This document shows positions 25,866-34,605 of a stretch of DNA of 64,000 nucleotides, one piece after another; position 1 is the first letter of the stretch, and each line of letters starts with the position of its first letter. The DNA comes from JBDWFY01 sp965275915 (lineage in GTDB: Bacteria > Pseudomonadota > Alphaproteobacteria > Rhizobiales > Stappiaceae): assembly GCA_965275915.1 (NCBI GenBank), contig CBDHYI010000007.1, positions 1,922,001 through 1,986,000 of the forward strand, given 5' to 3'. Made by a program: the position numbers and the translations under genes. The notes under the pieces are model-generated. The model was not told the origin of the DNA. It ran no database searches and worked only from the letters and a program-made list of their open reading frames with translations.

Positions 25866-26285
25866 GTTATCTCAAGTATTACGTCGCAATTTGTCAAATT
25901 TGCAGCAGATATTCGAATTAAGATTAATTGTTCAGGAGAGGTTAATGATTTCTTTCTAAAGACAACCCTGAGTAGTTCATGCGGAAAATACATCAATGTC
26001 AAAAATGCATATAAGCATTACGGTACGACATCACAATGACAAGCACTGTCAAAAATGCGTGCTTTTGTGTGAAACAGTCCGCACCCTAGAAGATTTTGAA
26101 AGACAGCCAAGATCGTTTTGGGGGCAAAATGAGCGTTAGAAAACTGCTCGAAACCGACGTGCATCTCCGGCTCATGCGCCGGCACAATTCTCCCGAATTG
26201 TTGAGTGCCATGTCATGTTTCAGACCGCCGGCTGTTGAATGTTCTGGCCCGCCACCGCATCGACTTTTCTCAAAGATGTTTCGAT
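25866..26285. other. AT-rich 420-bp intergenic region
   Basis: The region is more AT-rich than its surroundings. No supported gene is seen. It holds three related 12-bp direct repeats listed separately, the first 27 bp before the start of the small acidic gene. Confidence 0.55.
25892..26058 (+). promoter_or_regulatory. Direct repeats of TGTCAAAAATGC, possible regulator sites
   Basis: TGTCAAAAATGC occurs exactly at 25997-26008 and 26047-26058, 50 bp apart (about five helical turns). A 10/12 match, TGTCAAATTTGC, is at 25892-25903. All point the same way, upstream of the minus-strand acidic gene. Same-face spacing of the two exact copies fits binding by one protein; the protein is unknown. Confidence 0.4.
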
Positions 26286-27668
26286 TTACTCGCGTAAAAT
26301 GTCATCTTCTTCGATATAGGAGCCCGTTTGTATTTCAATCAGCCTTGCTGGAACGCGTCCGGTGTTCCTCAACTGGTGTTTTGCCCCAAGCGGGACATAA
26401 ATCGACTGATTTTCGGAAAGGAGCTGTTCCGTGCCGTCGATGACCACTTCCAGTGTGCCGTTGACGACGATCCAGTGTTCTGCCCGATGCAGATGGCGTT
26501 GCATTGACAGACTGGCACCCGGTTTGATCATCAGTGAATGCGCTTTGAACCGATCGCCGGCGTTGATCCGTTCCGTCCAGCCCCATGGCCGATACCGGCG
26601 ACGGTGCTCAATCGTTTCAGGGCGATTGACCGCATCGAGCATTTTGACAATTTCCTTGACGTCCTGAGCCTTTTCCTTGTGGGCCACAAGCAACGCATCC
26701 GGCGTGTTGACGATCATTACGTCGTCCAGTCCCAGCACAAATACGGAGGCATCGTCGGAAATAGAGAGACATCGGCTGCTGTCGAAAAAATGTGCTTCGC
26801 CCAGGTGCGTATTCTCGTTGAAGTCCTTGTCGAGCGTTTCCCAGATCGCAGACCAGGACCCCAGGTCGCTCCAGCCCGGATCAACCGGTATACAGGCGAT
26901 CGTATCGGCCTTTTCCATAATCGCGTGATCGATGGAAATGTCGGGTATGGTCCTGAAGGCGTCTTCGTCCAGGCGAAGAAAATCAAGGTCCTGTCTTGCG
27001 GCTGTTAAGGCGGCGTCCGAACCGCTGAGGATGTCCGGTGCATGTGCTTTGAACGCATCAAGCATATGTTTGGCGGAGAAAAGGAATATGCCCGAATTCC
27101 ATACATAGGCTCCGTGATCGATGAATGATTGCGCCGTCCGGGCGTCAGGCTTTTCGACAAACGCCTCGACCGGCTTGACCTTGTTCTGCGCATCACCGAG
27201 CCGGATATATCCGTATCCGGTGTGGGGACTGTCGGGGCTGATCCCGAATGTGACAATGGTTCCTTCCCGCGCCGCCGGCTCTGCGGTCCGAACCGCGTCC
27301 AGGAACGCGTTCGCGTCGCTTATCAGATGATCGGAAGGCAACAGCAGAACCAGTGCGGAGGGATCCCGGTTTCTGGCGATCAGTGCCGCAAGTGCGGCCG
27401 GTGCGGCCGTATTGCGGCCGATTGGTTCCAGCACGATCGCCTGCGGTGGAGCCGCAATTTCGCGCAGCTGTTCGCCAATCAGGAAACGGTGTTCCTGATT
27501 GCTGATTATAAGGGGTGGCGCGAAGGCCTCCCCCTGAACACGCAGGCAGGTCTTCTGGAACAGGCTTTTGTCATCGAACAATTTCAGAAATTGCTTGGGG
27601 CGTGCGCGACGGGACAGCGGCCATAACCTGGAGCCGAAACCGCCTGACAGAATGGTTGGGAATATCAC
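26286..27668 (-). CDS. manC: Mannose-1-phosphate guanylyltransferase / mannose-6-phosphate isomerase
   Basis: A 460-residue bifunctional enzyme of the type II PMI/GMP family. N-terminal nucleotidyltransferase: ILSGGFGSRLWPLSRRARPK, FVEKPD near residue 170. C-terminal cupin isomerase domain: RYRPWGWTERINAGDRFKAH, HLHRAEHWIVVNGTLEV, SIYVPLGAKHQL. It makes GDP-mannose for exopolysaccharide or LPS. The start is GTG at 27668, overlapping the stop of the upstream phosphatase gene (GTGA), so the two are co-translated. Confidence 0.93.
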   Translation of the reverse strand: MIFPTILSGGFGSRLWPLSRRARPKQFLKLFDDKSLFQKTCLRVQGEAFAPPLIISNQEHRFLIGEQLREIAAPPQAIVLEPIGRNTAAPAALAALIARNRDPSALVLLLPSDHLISDANAFLDAVRTAEPAAREGTIVTFGISPDSPHTGYGYIRLGDAQNKVKPVEAFVEKPDARTAQSFIDHGAYVWNSGIFLFSAKHMLDAFKAHAPDILSGSDAALTAARQDLDFLRLDEDAFRTIPDISIDHAIMEKADTIACIPVDPGWSDLGSWSAIWETLDKDFNENTHLGEAHFFDSSRCLSISDDASVFVLGLDDVMIVNTPDALLVAHKEKAQDVKEIVKMLDAVNRPETIEHRRRYRPWGWTERINAGDRFKAHSLMIKPGASLSMQRHLHRAEHWIVVNGTLEVVIDGTEQLLSENQSIYVPLGAKHQLRNTGRVPARLIEIQTGSYIEEDDILRE

Positions 27669-28522
27669 GGCAAAGCGTCCTGTTCTCGCGCATTATGAGT
27701 GGCCGGTCCGGCCGGTACGAGATCGAGATTTAGAATTTCACAGCCCTGAGGTCCAGCCTGGATGATGCTGTAGGCGTTGTTGTCGATGACCAAACAACTG
27801 AGCCGGTTTGAAGCAAAAGCGCCGGTGTCGACATTGATCCGGAAACGGCGAATGTCGACGGATCTTGTCGGCGTGTGGCCGTGAACGACAATGGCGCCAA
27901 AATCGTGGTCCTGTTTCAGGAATTCACCGCGCATATAGATCCGGTCGTCGTCAAGCTGCTGGTCGACAGGAACGTTGGGCCGGAGCCCGGCGTGAACGAA
28001 AATGTGTCCGTGCCTCTGATACTGATAGGGCAGGCTGGCCAGAAACGCCAGGCGATCGGGCCCCAGTTCGTGTTCAAGGTCAAAACATGTTTCCGATAGA
28101 ACCTCATGGCTCGCACTGGGGGCAGGTGGTGTCAGGCCAAAGGAACGCAAGGTACTCTGAGCGCCGCAGTGCTGCAGCCAGAACCTGAGGACCTGGACGT
28201 CATAGCAGGCCAAAAGCAGCAGATGCTCGTGATTCCCGGTCAGGCATATACGCTTGTGGTGAGGCATAGCCGGCGCCATCAGGATATCGATGACGTCAGC
28301 GCTGTTCTGGCCCCGATCCACATAATCGCCGAGGAAAATCTCTGTAGTATGCCCGATCGGATTCCGCGCTTCGTAATCCGCAATACCCTCCATCAGTGTG
28401 ACGAGAAGATCCGAGCGCCCATGAATATCTCCGATCGCAATCATGCGCTCGCCGTCCGGAAGGCTTGGAGGAGCGATCTCCTGACTTGGCCGTTTCGGCT
28501 TCTTCTTTTTAAAAAACACCAT
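27665..28522 (-). CDS. PPP-family metallophosphatase (Ser/Thr phosphatase-like)
   Basis: A 285-residue calcineurin-like phosphatase with all metal motifs in order: IAIGDIHGRSDLL, EIFLGDYVDRGQNS, LTGNHEHLLL, IFVHAGLRP, VVHGHTPT. The start at 28522 (MVFFKKKKPKRP) is preferred to a frame extending to 28639. Relatives hydrolyse phosphoproteins or diadenosine tetraphosphate. Linkage to manC suggests control of polysaccharide synthesis, which is inference. Confidence 0.88.
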   Translation of the reverse strand: MVFFKKKKPKRPSQEIAPPSLPDGERMIAIGDIHGRSDLLVTLMEGIADYEARNPIGHTTEIFLGDYVDRGQNSADVIDILMAPAMPHHKRICLTGNHEHLLLLACYDVQVLRFWLQHCGAQSTLRSFGLTPPAPSASHEVLSETCFDLEHELGPDRLAFLASLPYQYQRHGHIFVHAGLRPNVPVDQQLDDDRIYMRGEFLKQDHDFGAIVVHGHTPTRSVDIRRFRINVDTGAFASNRLSCLVIDNNAYSIIQAGPQGCEILNLDLVPAGPATHNAREQDALP

Positions 28523-28729
28523 AGGTTTCAGGTCGCCTGAAAATCGGGAAGTTGGCCTCAACTGCCTAGTGAGTGGCGCGGAGGATTTGCAGCGACCGAG
28601 ACGAAGTTCTGAATTTGCAGTCGCAAAACCCGTTTGCATTTTGCCGGTTTCATAATTTGGCAGATATCGAGCAATCTACAAGGGGTGTTGTTGCGTAAGC
28701 TTAATAGCGACGTGATTTGGAGATGTGCA

Positions 28730-29131
28730 ATGTCCGTGAACCGGCAGAAATTCTCTGTGACGATCTCCTCGATCTTGCTTGTTTTGGCAATGATACAGCC
28801 TGCACAGGCGGAATTGTTAAGTGGCGATGGAATAAAAAATCTGATCGTTGGCAATCGGGTCTACTTAAAAGTACCGTTGGGGGGAGAACTGCCTCTTTAC
28901 TACCGGCGCAACGGCAAGGTGACGGGCGACGGCACAAGCGTCGGACTGGGCCGATTTTTTGCTCCGAAAGAGACCGGTCGTTGGTGGATTGACGGCAACA
29001 GCATGTGCCAGAAATGGCCGACCTGGTACAAGGGAAGAGTTTTGTGCTTCACGGTCGAAGAACTGGGCGGGGATCGCATCAGGTGGAACCGTAACGATGG
29101 AAAGTCCGGCATCGCGCGTGTCGGCCCTTAG
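28730..29131 (+). CDS. Secreted protein, unknown function (DUF995-like)
   Basis: A 133-residue protein with a clear signal peptide (ISSILLVLAMIQPAQA|EL). The mature part has LPLYYRRNGKVTGDG, GRFFAPKETGRWWIDGN and SMCQKWPTWYKGRVLCFTV. That pattern of an Arg/Trp-rich beta protein with two Cys resembles DUF995 proteins of rhizobia. The start at 28730 is chosen for the signal peptide. It is divergent from the phosphatase gene. Confidence 0.75.
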   Translation: MSVNRQKFSVTISSILLVLAMIQPAQAELLSGDGIKNLIVGNRVYLKVPLGGELPLYYRRNGKVTGDGTSVGLGRFFAPKETGRWWIDGNSMCQKWPTWYKGRVLCFTVEELGGDRIRWNRNDGKSGIARVGP

Positions 29132-29234
29132 TCACTGCCTTTTTTCGCGCCGCTGGCGGCGCCCGAACAGGCTAATTTGATCAGAAAGATGTTTCTGAAT
29201 AGGCTCGTCCGGTCACGACATCGGAGGGGCCGAA

Positions 29235-29618
29235 ATGGTGGATGATCTAAAAACTGTCGGAATGAAAACAAGGCGTCGCATTCTTGGCGACATGCATGTC
29301 GACCGCGCATCGTCTGATGTAACGGCTTTTGATGAACCGTTTCAGGAATTGATCACTGAGGGCGCCTGGGGACGTGTGTGGTCCCGCACCGATATCGGCA
29401 GCCGGGAACGAAGCATGCTGACAATTGCGCTGTTGGCAGCTCAGGGTCACTGGGAGGAGCTGCGGATGCATATTCGGGCGACCAAAAATACCGGTGCCAC
29501 TCCGGACGATATCCGCGAAGCGCTTCTCCATGTTGCGATTTACTGCGGAGTTCCGGCGGCCAATCGTGCAATCAAGGAAGCCAGAAAAGCCTATGCCGAA
29601 ATCGGCATGGATGTCTGA
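29235..29618 (+). CDS. pcaC: Carboxymuconolactone decarboxylase family protein (PcaC-like)
   Basis: A 127-residue protein that matches 4-carboxymuconolactone decarboxylase closely: RRILGDMHVDRA, DEPFQELITEGAWGRVWSR, RERSMLTIALLAAQGHWEEL and IREALLHVAIYCGVPAANRA. The enzyme acts in the beta-ketoadipate pathway of aromatic breakdown. No other pca gene is in the window, so it is an isolated copy and could serve another substrate. The ribosome site CGGAGG precedes the ATG. Confidence 0.85.
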   Translation: MVDDLKTVGMKTRRRILGDMHVDRASSDVTAFDEPFQELITEGAWGRVWSRTDIGSRERSMLTIALLAAQGHWEELRMHIRATKNTGATPDDIREALLHVAIYCGVPAANRAIKEARKAYAEIGMDV

Positions 29619-29705
29619 AAGGAGCCCGGCCGGGGGCGCCGATGTGTGCTTGGGCCTTTGCGCGAACGGTCGTTTGGCCTCCCCAAACGCCATCCGTGCG
29701 TTTTG

Positions 29706-30998
29706 TCAGACAAGCACTTCCAGCGCTTCCTTTTCTTCCACATTGAAAACGCGTTTATATCGCTCGATTTCAGCAATCGGGCCCATCGCCTTGTTGGGAT
29801 TATCGGAGAGTTTGACCGTCGGGCGGCCGTTGACCGAAGACGCTTTGCAGACAAGGGAAAACGGTGCCAGTGCATCGTTTTTTACCAGTCCCCTGAAATC
29901 GTTCGTCAGAAGCGTGCCCCAGCCGAAACTCACACGGGCCCTGTCTTTGAACTGCATGTGCAACCTTTCAATCTCCAGAGCGTCCAGACCGTCGGAAAAA
30001 ATGAGCCGCTTCTCCCGGGGATCCTCGCCGCGCGCCTGCCACCACTTGAGCGCATATTCCGCAACAATTGCGGGATCACCACTGTCGATGCGTATGCCGG
30101 TCCATCCGGATAACCAGTCCGGAGCCCGCTCGAGAAACTCTTTGGTGCCATATGTATCAGGCAAAATCACCCGCAGATTGCCTTCATGTTCGGACTGCCA
30201 GTCGCGAAGGACCTGATAGGGCGCATCGGCCAGCTCTTTGTCGGTCTTGGCAAGAGCGGAATAAACCATGGGCAGTTCGTGGGCATTGGTGCCGATTGCC
30301 TCCAATTCACGACGCATGGCGATGAGACAGTTTGAGGTGCCGACGAATTTTTCGCCAAGGCCTTCGGTCATCGCCTGAACGCACCAGTCCTGCCAGAGAA
30401 AGGAGTGACGGCGACGCGTTCCGAAATCCGCAACGCGCAACGTTGTGACGTCGCGAAGCTTTTCGATTTTCTCCCAGATTTTCGTCATGGCCCTTGCATA
30501 AAGGACCTGAAGTTCGAACCGGCCCATGCCCTTAAGGACCGTTCTGGATCGCAATTCCATCAAAACGGAGAGTGCCGGGATCTCCCATAACATCACACTG
30601 GGCCAATCGCCTTCGAACGTGAGTTCATATTGATCGCCTCGCCGCTCCAGGTGGTATGCCGGCAATCTGAGTTGCTCGAACCAGGCCATGAAGTCAGGAC
30701 GGAACATTGATCGTTTGCCGTAAAACATGTTGCCGCGCAGCCAGGTGCTTTCTCCCCGCGACAGGGACAGTGAGCGAATATGGTCCAGCTGCTCCCTGAG
30801 TTCGCCCTCGTCGATCAGTCTGGCAAGGGGGATGCGGGTCGATCTGTTGATCAGCGTGAAAACAACATTGGCGGTCGGCCTGTTCCTGAAAACCGACTGC
30901 GCCATGAGCAGCTTGTAGAAATCGGTGTCGATAAGAGAACGGACAATCGGATCGATCTTCCAATTGTGGTTATATACGCGGGACGCAATGTCGTTCAT
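29706..30998 (-). CDS. pncB: Nicotinate phosphoribosyltransferase
   Basis: A 430-residue enzyme joining nicotinate to PRPP in NAD salvage. Visible are IDTDFYKLLMAQSVF at the N-terminus, DFGTRRRHSFLWQD with the His that is phosphorylated, SNCLIAMRRELEAIGTNAHE, and RIDSGDPAIVAEYALKWW. The length is normal. It follows pncA on the same strand after 144 bp; the two enzymes act in sequence. Confidence 0.95.
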   Translation of the reverse strand: MNDIASRVYNHNWKIDPIVRSLIDTDFYKLLMAQSVFRNRPTANVVFTLINRSTRIPLARLIDEGELREQLDHIRSLSLSRGESTWLRGNMFYGKRSMFRPDFMAWFEQLRLPAYHLERRGDQYELTFEGDWPSVMLWEIPALSVLMELRSRTVLKGMGRFELQVLYARAMTKIWEKIEKLRDVTTLRVADFGTRRRHSFLWQDWCVQAMTEGLGEKFVGTSNCLIAMRRELEAIGTNAHELPMVYSALAKTDKELADAPYQVLRDWQSEHEGNLRVILPDTYGTKEFLERAPDWLSGWTGIRIDSGDPAIVAEYALKWWQARGEDPREKRLIFSDGLDALEIERLHMQFKDRARVSFGWGTLLTNDFRGLVKNDALAPFSLVCKASSVNGRPTVKLSDNPNKAMGPIAEIERYKRVFNVEEKEALEVLV

Positions 30999-31142
30999 CT
31001 CTTGGAAAACCCCGAACTGATCTGTTTGTGCACTTTATCAGGAGCCTGAGGCCAAAACCAATTCTCTCTCAATATCCTGCATCCGGACGCGCTGTTCCCG
31101 GGCGGTCGGCTCTTGACAATGTCCGCTGAATTATCGGACGGA

Positions 31143-31766
31143 TTATATTTCACCGCTTGAAAGGAACTTCACGTTGTTTTCAGCCATGTCTTTCATGGCG
31201 GCATCGAGGGAGCCGTCCATATCGATGCCCCGGCAGCAGTCGGTCACGAATGTCACATCAAATCCGCTGCGGCGGGCATCAATGGCGGAATAATAAACAC
31301 AGAAGTCGGATGCGATTCCGACTGTGTAGACCGAGGTCACGCCGCGCTCCTTCAAATACCCGCAAAGCCCGGTTTTTGTCGTTTTGTCGTTTTCAAAAAA
31401 GGCCGAGTAGCTGTCGATTGCGCTTCGAAATCCCTTGCGGATAATCAGATCTGCCCCGTCGGTCAGAAGGTCTTTGTGAAAGGCCGCGCCGTCGCTTCCC
31501 TGCACGCAGTGACGCGGCCATAGAACCTGCGGACCATAAGACACTTCGACTTGAGAGAACGGCTCGGCGCCGTCATGATTATCGGCAAAGGAGCTGTGGT
31601 CGGCCGGATGCCAGTCCTGGGTCAGCACTTTGACGCTGAACCGGTCATAGAGCCGGTTCACAGCCGGAATGATCTGATCCGCCTCATTGACGGCCAGTGC
31701 TCCGCCCGGGCAGAAATCGTTCTGAATATCGATGACCAATAGCGCCGATGTCGCAGGTAGGGTCAT
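31143..31766 (-). CDS. pncA: Nicotinamidase
   Basis: A 207-residue isochorismatase-fold amidase. Catalytic Asp in LLVIDIQNDFCPGG, zinc ligands in TQDWHPADHSSF, Lys in IRKGF, and nucleophile Cys in GIASDFCVYYSAIDARRSGF. It deamidates nicotinamide to nicotinate, the substrate of the pncB product downstream. Its start faces the LacI-controlled operon across a 261-bp intergenic region. Confidence 0.94.
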   Translation of the reverse strand: MTLPATSALLVIDIQNDFCPGGALAVNEADQIIPAVNRLYDRFSVKVLTQDWHPADHSSFADNHDGAEPFSQVEVSYGPQVLWPRHCVQGSDGAAFHKDLLTDGADLIIRKGFRSAIDSYSAFFENDKTTKTGLCGYLKERGVTSVYTVGIASDFCVYYSAIDARRSGFDVTFVTDCCRGIDMDGSLDAAMKDMAENNVKFLSSGEI

Positions 31767-31955
31767 GGGCAGGGTGTCCCCGGTCTTTGTTGGATTGGAC
31801 GCGATGGTGACTGTGTTTCACGCGCGTGCTTATCACGACTTCCGCTCTTTTTGCAGGTGCCTGGTTACCCGATTCAGTTGGAATAGGGTTGGGTCCAAAA
31901 TCTAGCCTTCCAAACCAAGGCCAGAATAGGCCACTATTTCCTGCAGAACAGCGTA

Positions 31956-32009
31956 TTGACAGGCTTGGAACGTTCCAGTAAATCATAATTAAAAATTGGA
32001 ACGTTCCAA
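31956..32009 (+). promoter_or_regulatory. Promoter with two LacI-family operators
   Basis: A -35-like TTGACA lies at 31956-31961. The perfect palindrome TGGAACGTTCCA is at 31966-31977 and the longer one TTGGAACGTTCCAA at 31996-32009; their centres are 31 bp apart, about three helical turns. The central CG and even symmetry are typical of LacI-family sites. The first lies just after the -35 box; a LacI gene ends the operon. A -10 box is not clear (TAAATC at 31979 fits spacing only loosely). Confidence 0.75.
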
Positions 32010-32027
32010 ATATTCTGGGAGGGATGA

Positions 32028-33029
32028 ATGCGTTGGGCTCTTGTCGGCGCGAGCCGTATTGCGTCAAGTTACATGATTGATGCGATCCGGGCGACCGGGG
32101 GATCGGAGATTGTGTCCGTTCTGAGCTCCGATTCCATACGCGGAAAGGCCTTCTCCAAAGCCAACAACATAGCCCGAAGCTATACCGACCTGACGGAGCA
32201 ACTGGCCGATCCGGCCATCGATGCGGTTTATATCTCCACGACAAACGAAAAACATCATGGCCAGGCCCTGGCGGCGATCGCCGCAGGCAAACATGTTCTG
32301 TGCGAGAAACCGTTGGCCATGACCTTGAGCGATGCGGTTGAGATGGTTGAGGCCGCCGCGGACAAGGGTGTGGTATTTGCGACCAATCACCATCTCCGCA
32401 ATGCCGGGTCGCATCTTGCCATTCGAGATCTGATCGCATCCGGCCGAATCGGAGAGGTTCTAAGCGCCCGGGTTTTTCATGCCGTCAGCCTGCCGGAGCA
32501 TCTCCGGGGCTGGCGCATCAATGATGCGGCAGCGGGAGGGGGCGTTATCCCCGATATTGTTGTGCATGACGCCGATACGATCCGGTTTCATCTGGGTGAG
32601 GATCCGCTGGACGTCATTGCCAAGGCCGGCACCTCGGGTATGGGCGAGGGTGTTGAAGACAGCGTCATGTCTGTCTGGTCGATGCCCTCCGGTGCGATGG
32701 TGCAAACCCACGAGAGTTTCACCCATGGATTTGCCGGAACCGGCATTGAATTTCACGGTACAAAGGGATCGATCTTCGCCAGAAACGTGATGACGCAGGA
32801 ACCGGTCGGTCAGATTCGCCTGGTCGATATGGAGGGCGAAACGAACATCGCGTTTAGCAATCATAACCTGTACGAGCGCTCCCTTGGCCTGTTCGGCCAA
32901 GCCGTCAATGGGTCCGAGCGGCCGTCAGCGGATGGCATCGACGGCGTAAAGTCACTGGCTGTGGCTTTGGCCGTGCGTGAAGCGGCGCAGACCGGTACAG
33001 CGGTTCGCATCGACTATGGAGGCATCTGA
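32028..33029 (+). CDS. Gfo/Idh/MocA oxidoreductase, 1,5-anhydro-D-fructose reductase-like
   Basis: A 333-residue NAD(P)-dependent oxidoreductase. N-terminal Rossmann start MRWALVGASRIASSYMI, DAVYISTTNEKHHGQALAAI, then VLCEKPLAMTL with the conserved Lys. The C-terminal domain has ATNHHLRNAGSH, GRIGEVLSARVFHAVSLPEH and GGVIPDIVVHDADTIRFHLG. These match from memory the 1,5-anhydro-D-fructose reductase of Sinorhizobium morelense better than inositol dehydrogenases. It reduces or oxidises a cyclic sugar or keto-sugar. First gene of the LacI-controlled operon, with GGGAGGG before the ATG. Confidence 0.82.
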   Translation: MRWALVGASRIASSYMIDAIRATGGSEIVSVLSSDSIRGKAFSKANNIARSYTDLTEQLADPAIDAVYISTTNEKHHGQALAAIAAGKHVLCEKPLAMTLSDAVEMVEAAADKGVVFATNHHLRNAGSHLAIRDLIASGRIGEVLSARVFHAVSLPEHLRGWRINDAAAGGGVIPDIVVHDADTIRFHLGEDPLDVIAKAGTSGMGEGVEDSVMSVWSMPSGAMVQTHESFTHGFAGTGIEFHGTKGSIFARNVMTQEPVGQIRLVDMEGETNIAFSNHNLYERSLGLFGQAVNGSERPSADGIDGVKSLAVALAVREAAQTGTAVRIDYGGI

Positions 33030-33030
33030 A

Positions 33031-34605
33031 ATGTCCTCCAAAGTCGTTTCAATGGACGAAGCTGCAAAACGCATTGCTGACGGATCCGTCGTAACGGTCT
33101 CCTCTTCGTCCGGCCTCGGGTGCCCGGACAAGGTTCTTGAAGCCATCGGCGCAAGGTTCGATCGGGAAGGGCATCCGAGGGATCTGACAACGCTGCATCC
33201 GATTGCTGCCGGCGATATGTACGGCATCAAGGGTATTGATCACATTGCGAAAGACGGTCTGCTTTCGACAATTATTGCCGGGTCCTACCCTTCCGGACCG
33301 TCTTCGTTGCCGATGCCCGCGATTTGGCAGATGGTGGTGGAAAACCGCGTTGCTGCCTACAATGTTCCCTCCGGTATCCTGTTCGACATGCACCGGGACG
33401 TTGCTGCAAAACGGCCCGGGGTCATGACGAAAATCGGCCTGGACACATTTGTCGACCCATCGCGCCAGGGATGCGCTATGAATGACCTTGCGGCGGACCG
33501 GCCTATTGTCTCGCGCATCGACCTGGCCGGCGACACCTGGCTGCATTTTCCGAATATTGTGCCCGATGTGGCGGTCATCCGGGCGACGACGGCGGATGAA
33601 CGGGGCAACCTGACCCACGAACATGAGGGGGCTTACCTGGGCGGCCTTGAGCAGGCAATCGCCGTACGCAATCACGGCGGGCTGGTGATTGCGCAGGTTA
33701 AGCGGATAACTGCGGCCGGTTCCCTGCGTCCGCATAATGTCCGCGTGCCGGGACATCTGGTCGATCTGATTGTGATCGATCCGGATCAGCGTCAGACAAC
33801 GGAAACGCATTACGACCCAGCCATTTCCGGTGAAATCATGCGGCCATGGTCCAGTTTCTCTTTAGCGGAGCATGGCGTTGAAAAGATCGTCGCCCGCCGT
33901 GCCGCGATGGAGCTGAAATCCGGTCAAACGGCCAATCTCGGTTTTGGAATTTCGGCTATGGTCCCGCGCGTCCTTCTGGAGGCCGGCCAGGAGCAGGCTG
34001 TGACCTGGACGATTGAGCAAGGCGCCACCGGCGGCATGCCCCTCACTGGATTCGCCTTTGGATGCGCCTCGAATGCTGACGCCTATGTGCCCTCGCCGGA
34101 CCAGTTCATCTATTTTCAGGGCGGCGGCTTTGACGTTTCCTTTCTGTCCTTTCTGGAAATCGATCCGGAAGGCAACGTCAATGTCTCCAAGCTCGGCAAG
34201 AAGCCTTATCTGACCGCCGGTTGCGGCGGCTTTGTCGACATCACGGCCAATGCAAAAAAGATCGTCTTTTCCGGCCTGTTCGAGGCGGGAGCTGAGCTTG
34301 ATCTCAGCGATCATGCGCTGAAAGTGAGATCGCCCGGCAAATTCACCAAGATGGTTGATGAGGTCGAGCATGTGACGTTCTCCGGCCGCCGTGCGCGCGC
34401 ATTGGGTCAGGACGTCCTCTATGTTACCGAGCGATGTGTCATTCAGCTTACCGATTGCGGACTGATCGCAACGGAGATCATGCCGGGGATCGATCCAGGC
34501 AAAGACATCGTCGATGCCTCGAAAGGACGGGTACGGCTGGCCAATGATCTTGTCGAAATGCCTGCAACCCTTCTCCGCGATGAGCCGATGGAGTTGAGAC
34601 TTTGA
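33031..34605 (+). CDS. Family-I CoA-transferase (acetate/propionate CoA-transferase-like)
   Basis: A 524-residue protein in which the alpha and beta halves are fused (COG4670 type). The first half opens with KRIADGSVVTVSSSSGLGCP. The second half has ANLGFGISAMVPRVL and the catalytic Glu in VTWTIEQGATGGMP, then QFIYFQGGGFDVSFL. It moves CoA between carboxylic acids, so the pathway should pass through an acid that needs CoA activation. Starts 2 bp after the oxidoreductase gene. Confidence 0.87.
   Translation: MSSKVVSMDEAAKRIADGSVVTVSSSSGLGCPDKVLEAIGARFDREGHPRDLTTLHPIAAGDMYGIKGIDHIAKDGLLSTIIAGSYPSGPSSLPMPAIWQMVVENRVAAYNVPSGILFDMHRDVAAKRPGVMTKIGLDTFVDPSRQGCAMNDLAADRPIVSRIDLAGDTWLHFPNIVPDVAVIRATTADERGNLTHEHEGAYLGGLEQAIAVRNHGGLVIAQVKRITAAGSLRPHNVRVPGHLVDLIVIDPDQRQTTETHYDPAISGEIMRPWSSFSLAEHGVEKIVARRAAMELKSGQTANLGFGISAMVPRVLLEAGQEQAVTWTIEQGATGGMPLTGFAFGCASNADAYVPSPDQFIYFQGGGFDVSFLSFLEIDPEGNVNVSKLGKKPYLTAGCGGFVDITANAKKIVFSGLFEAGAELDLSDHALKVRSPGKFTKMVDEVEHVTFSGRRARALGQDVLYVTERCVIQLTDCGLIATEIMPGIDPGKDIVDASKGRVRLANDLVEMPATLLRDEPMELRL

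Noticed and set aside
26096..26443. Possible 115-residue plus-strand protein
   Set aside because: The second half is antisense to the conserved cupin domain of manC, and the first half has no family features.
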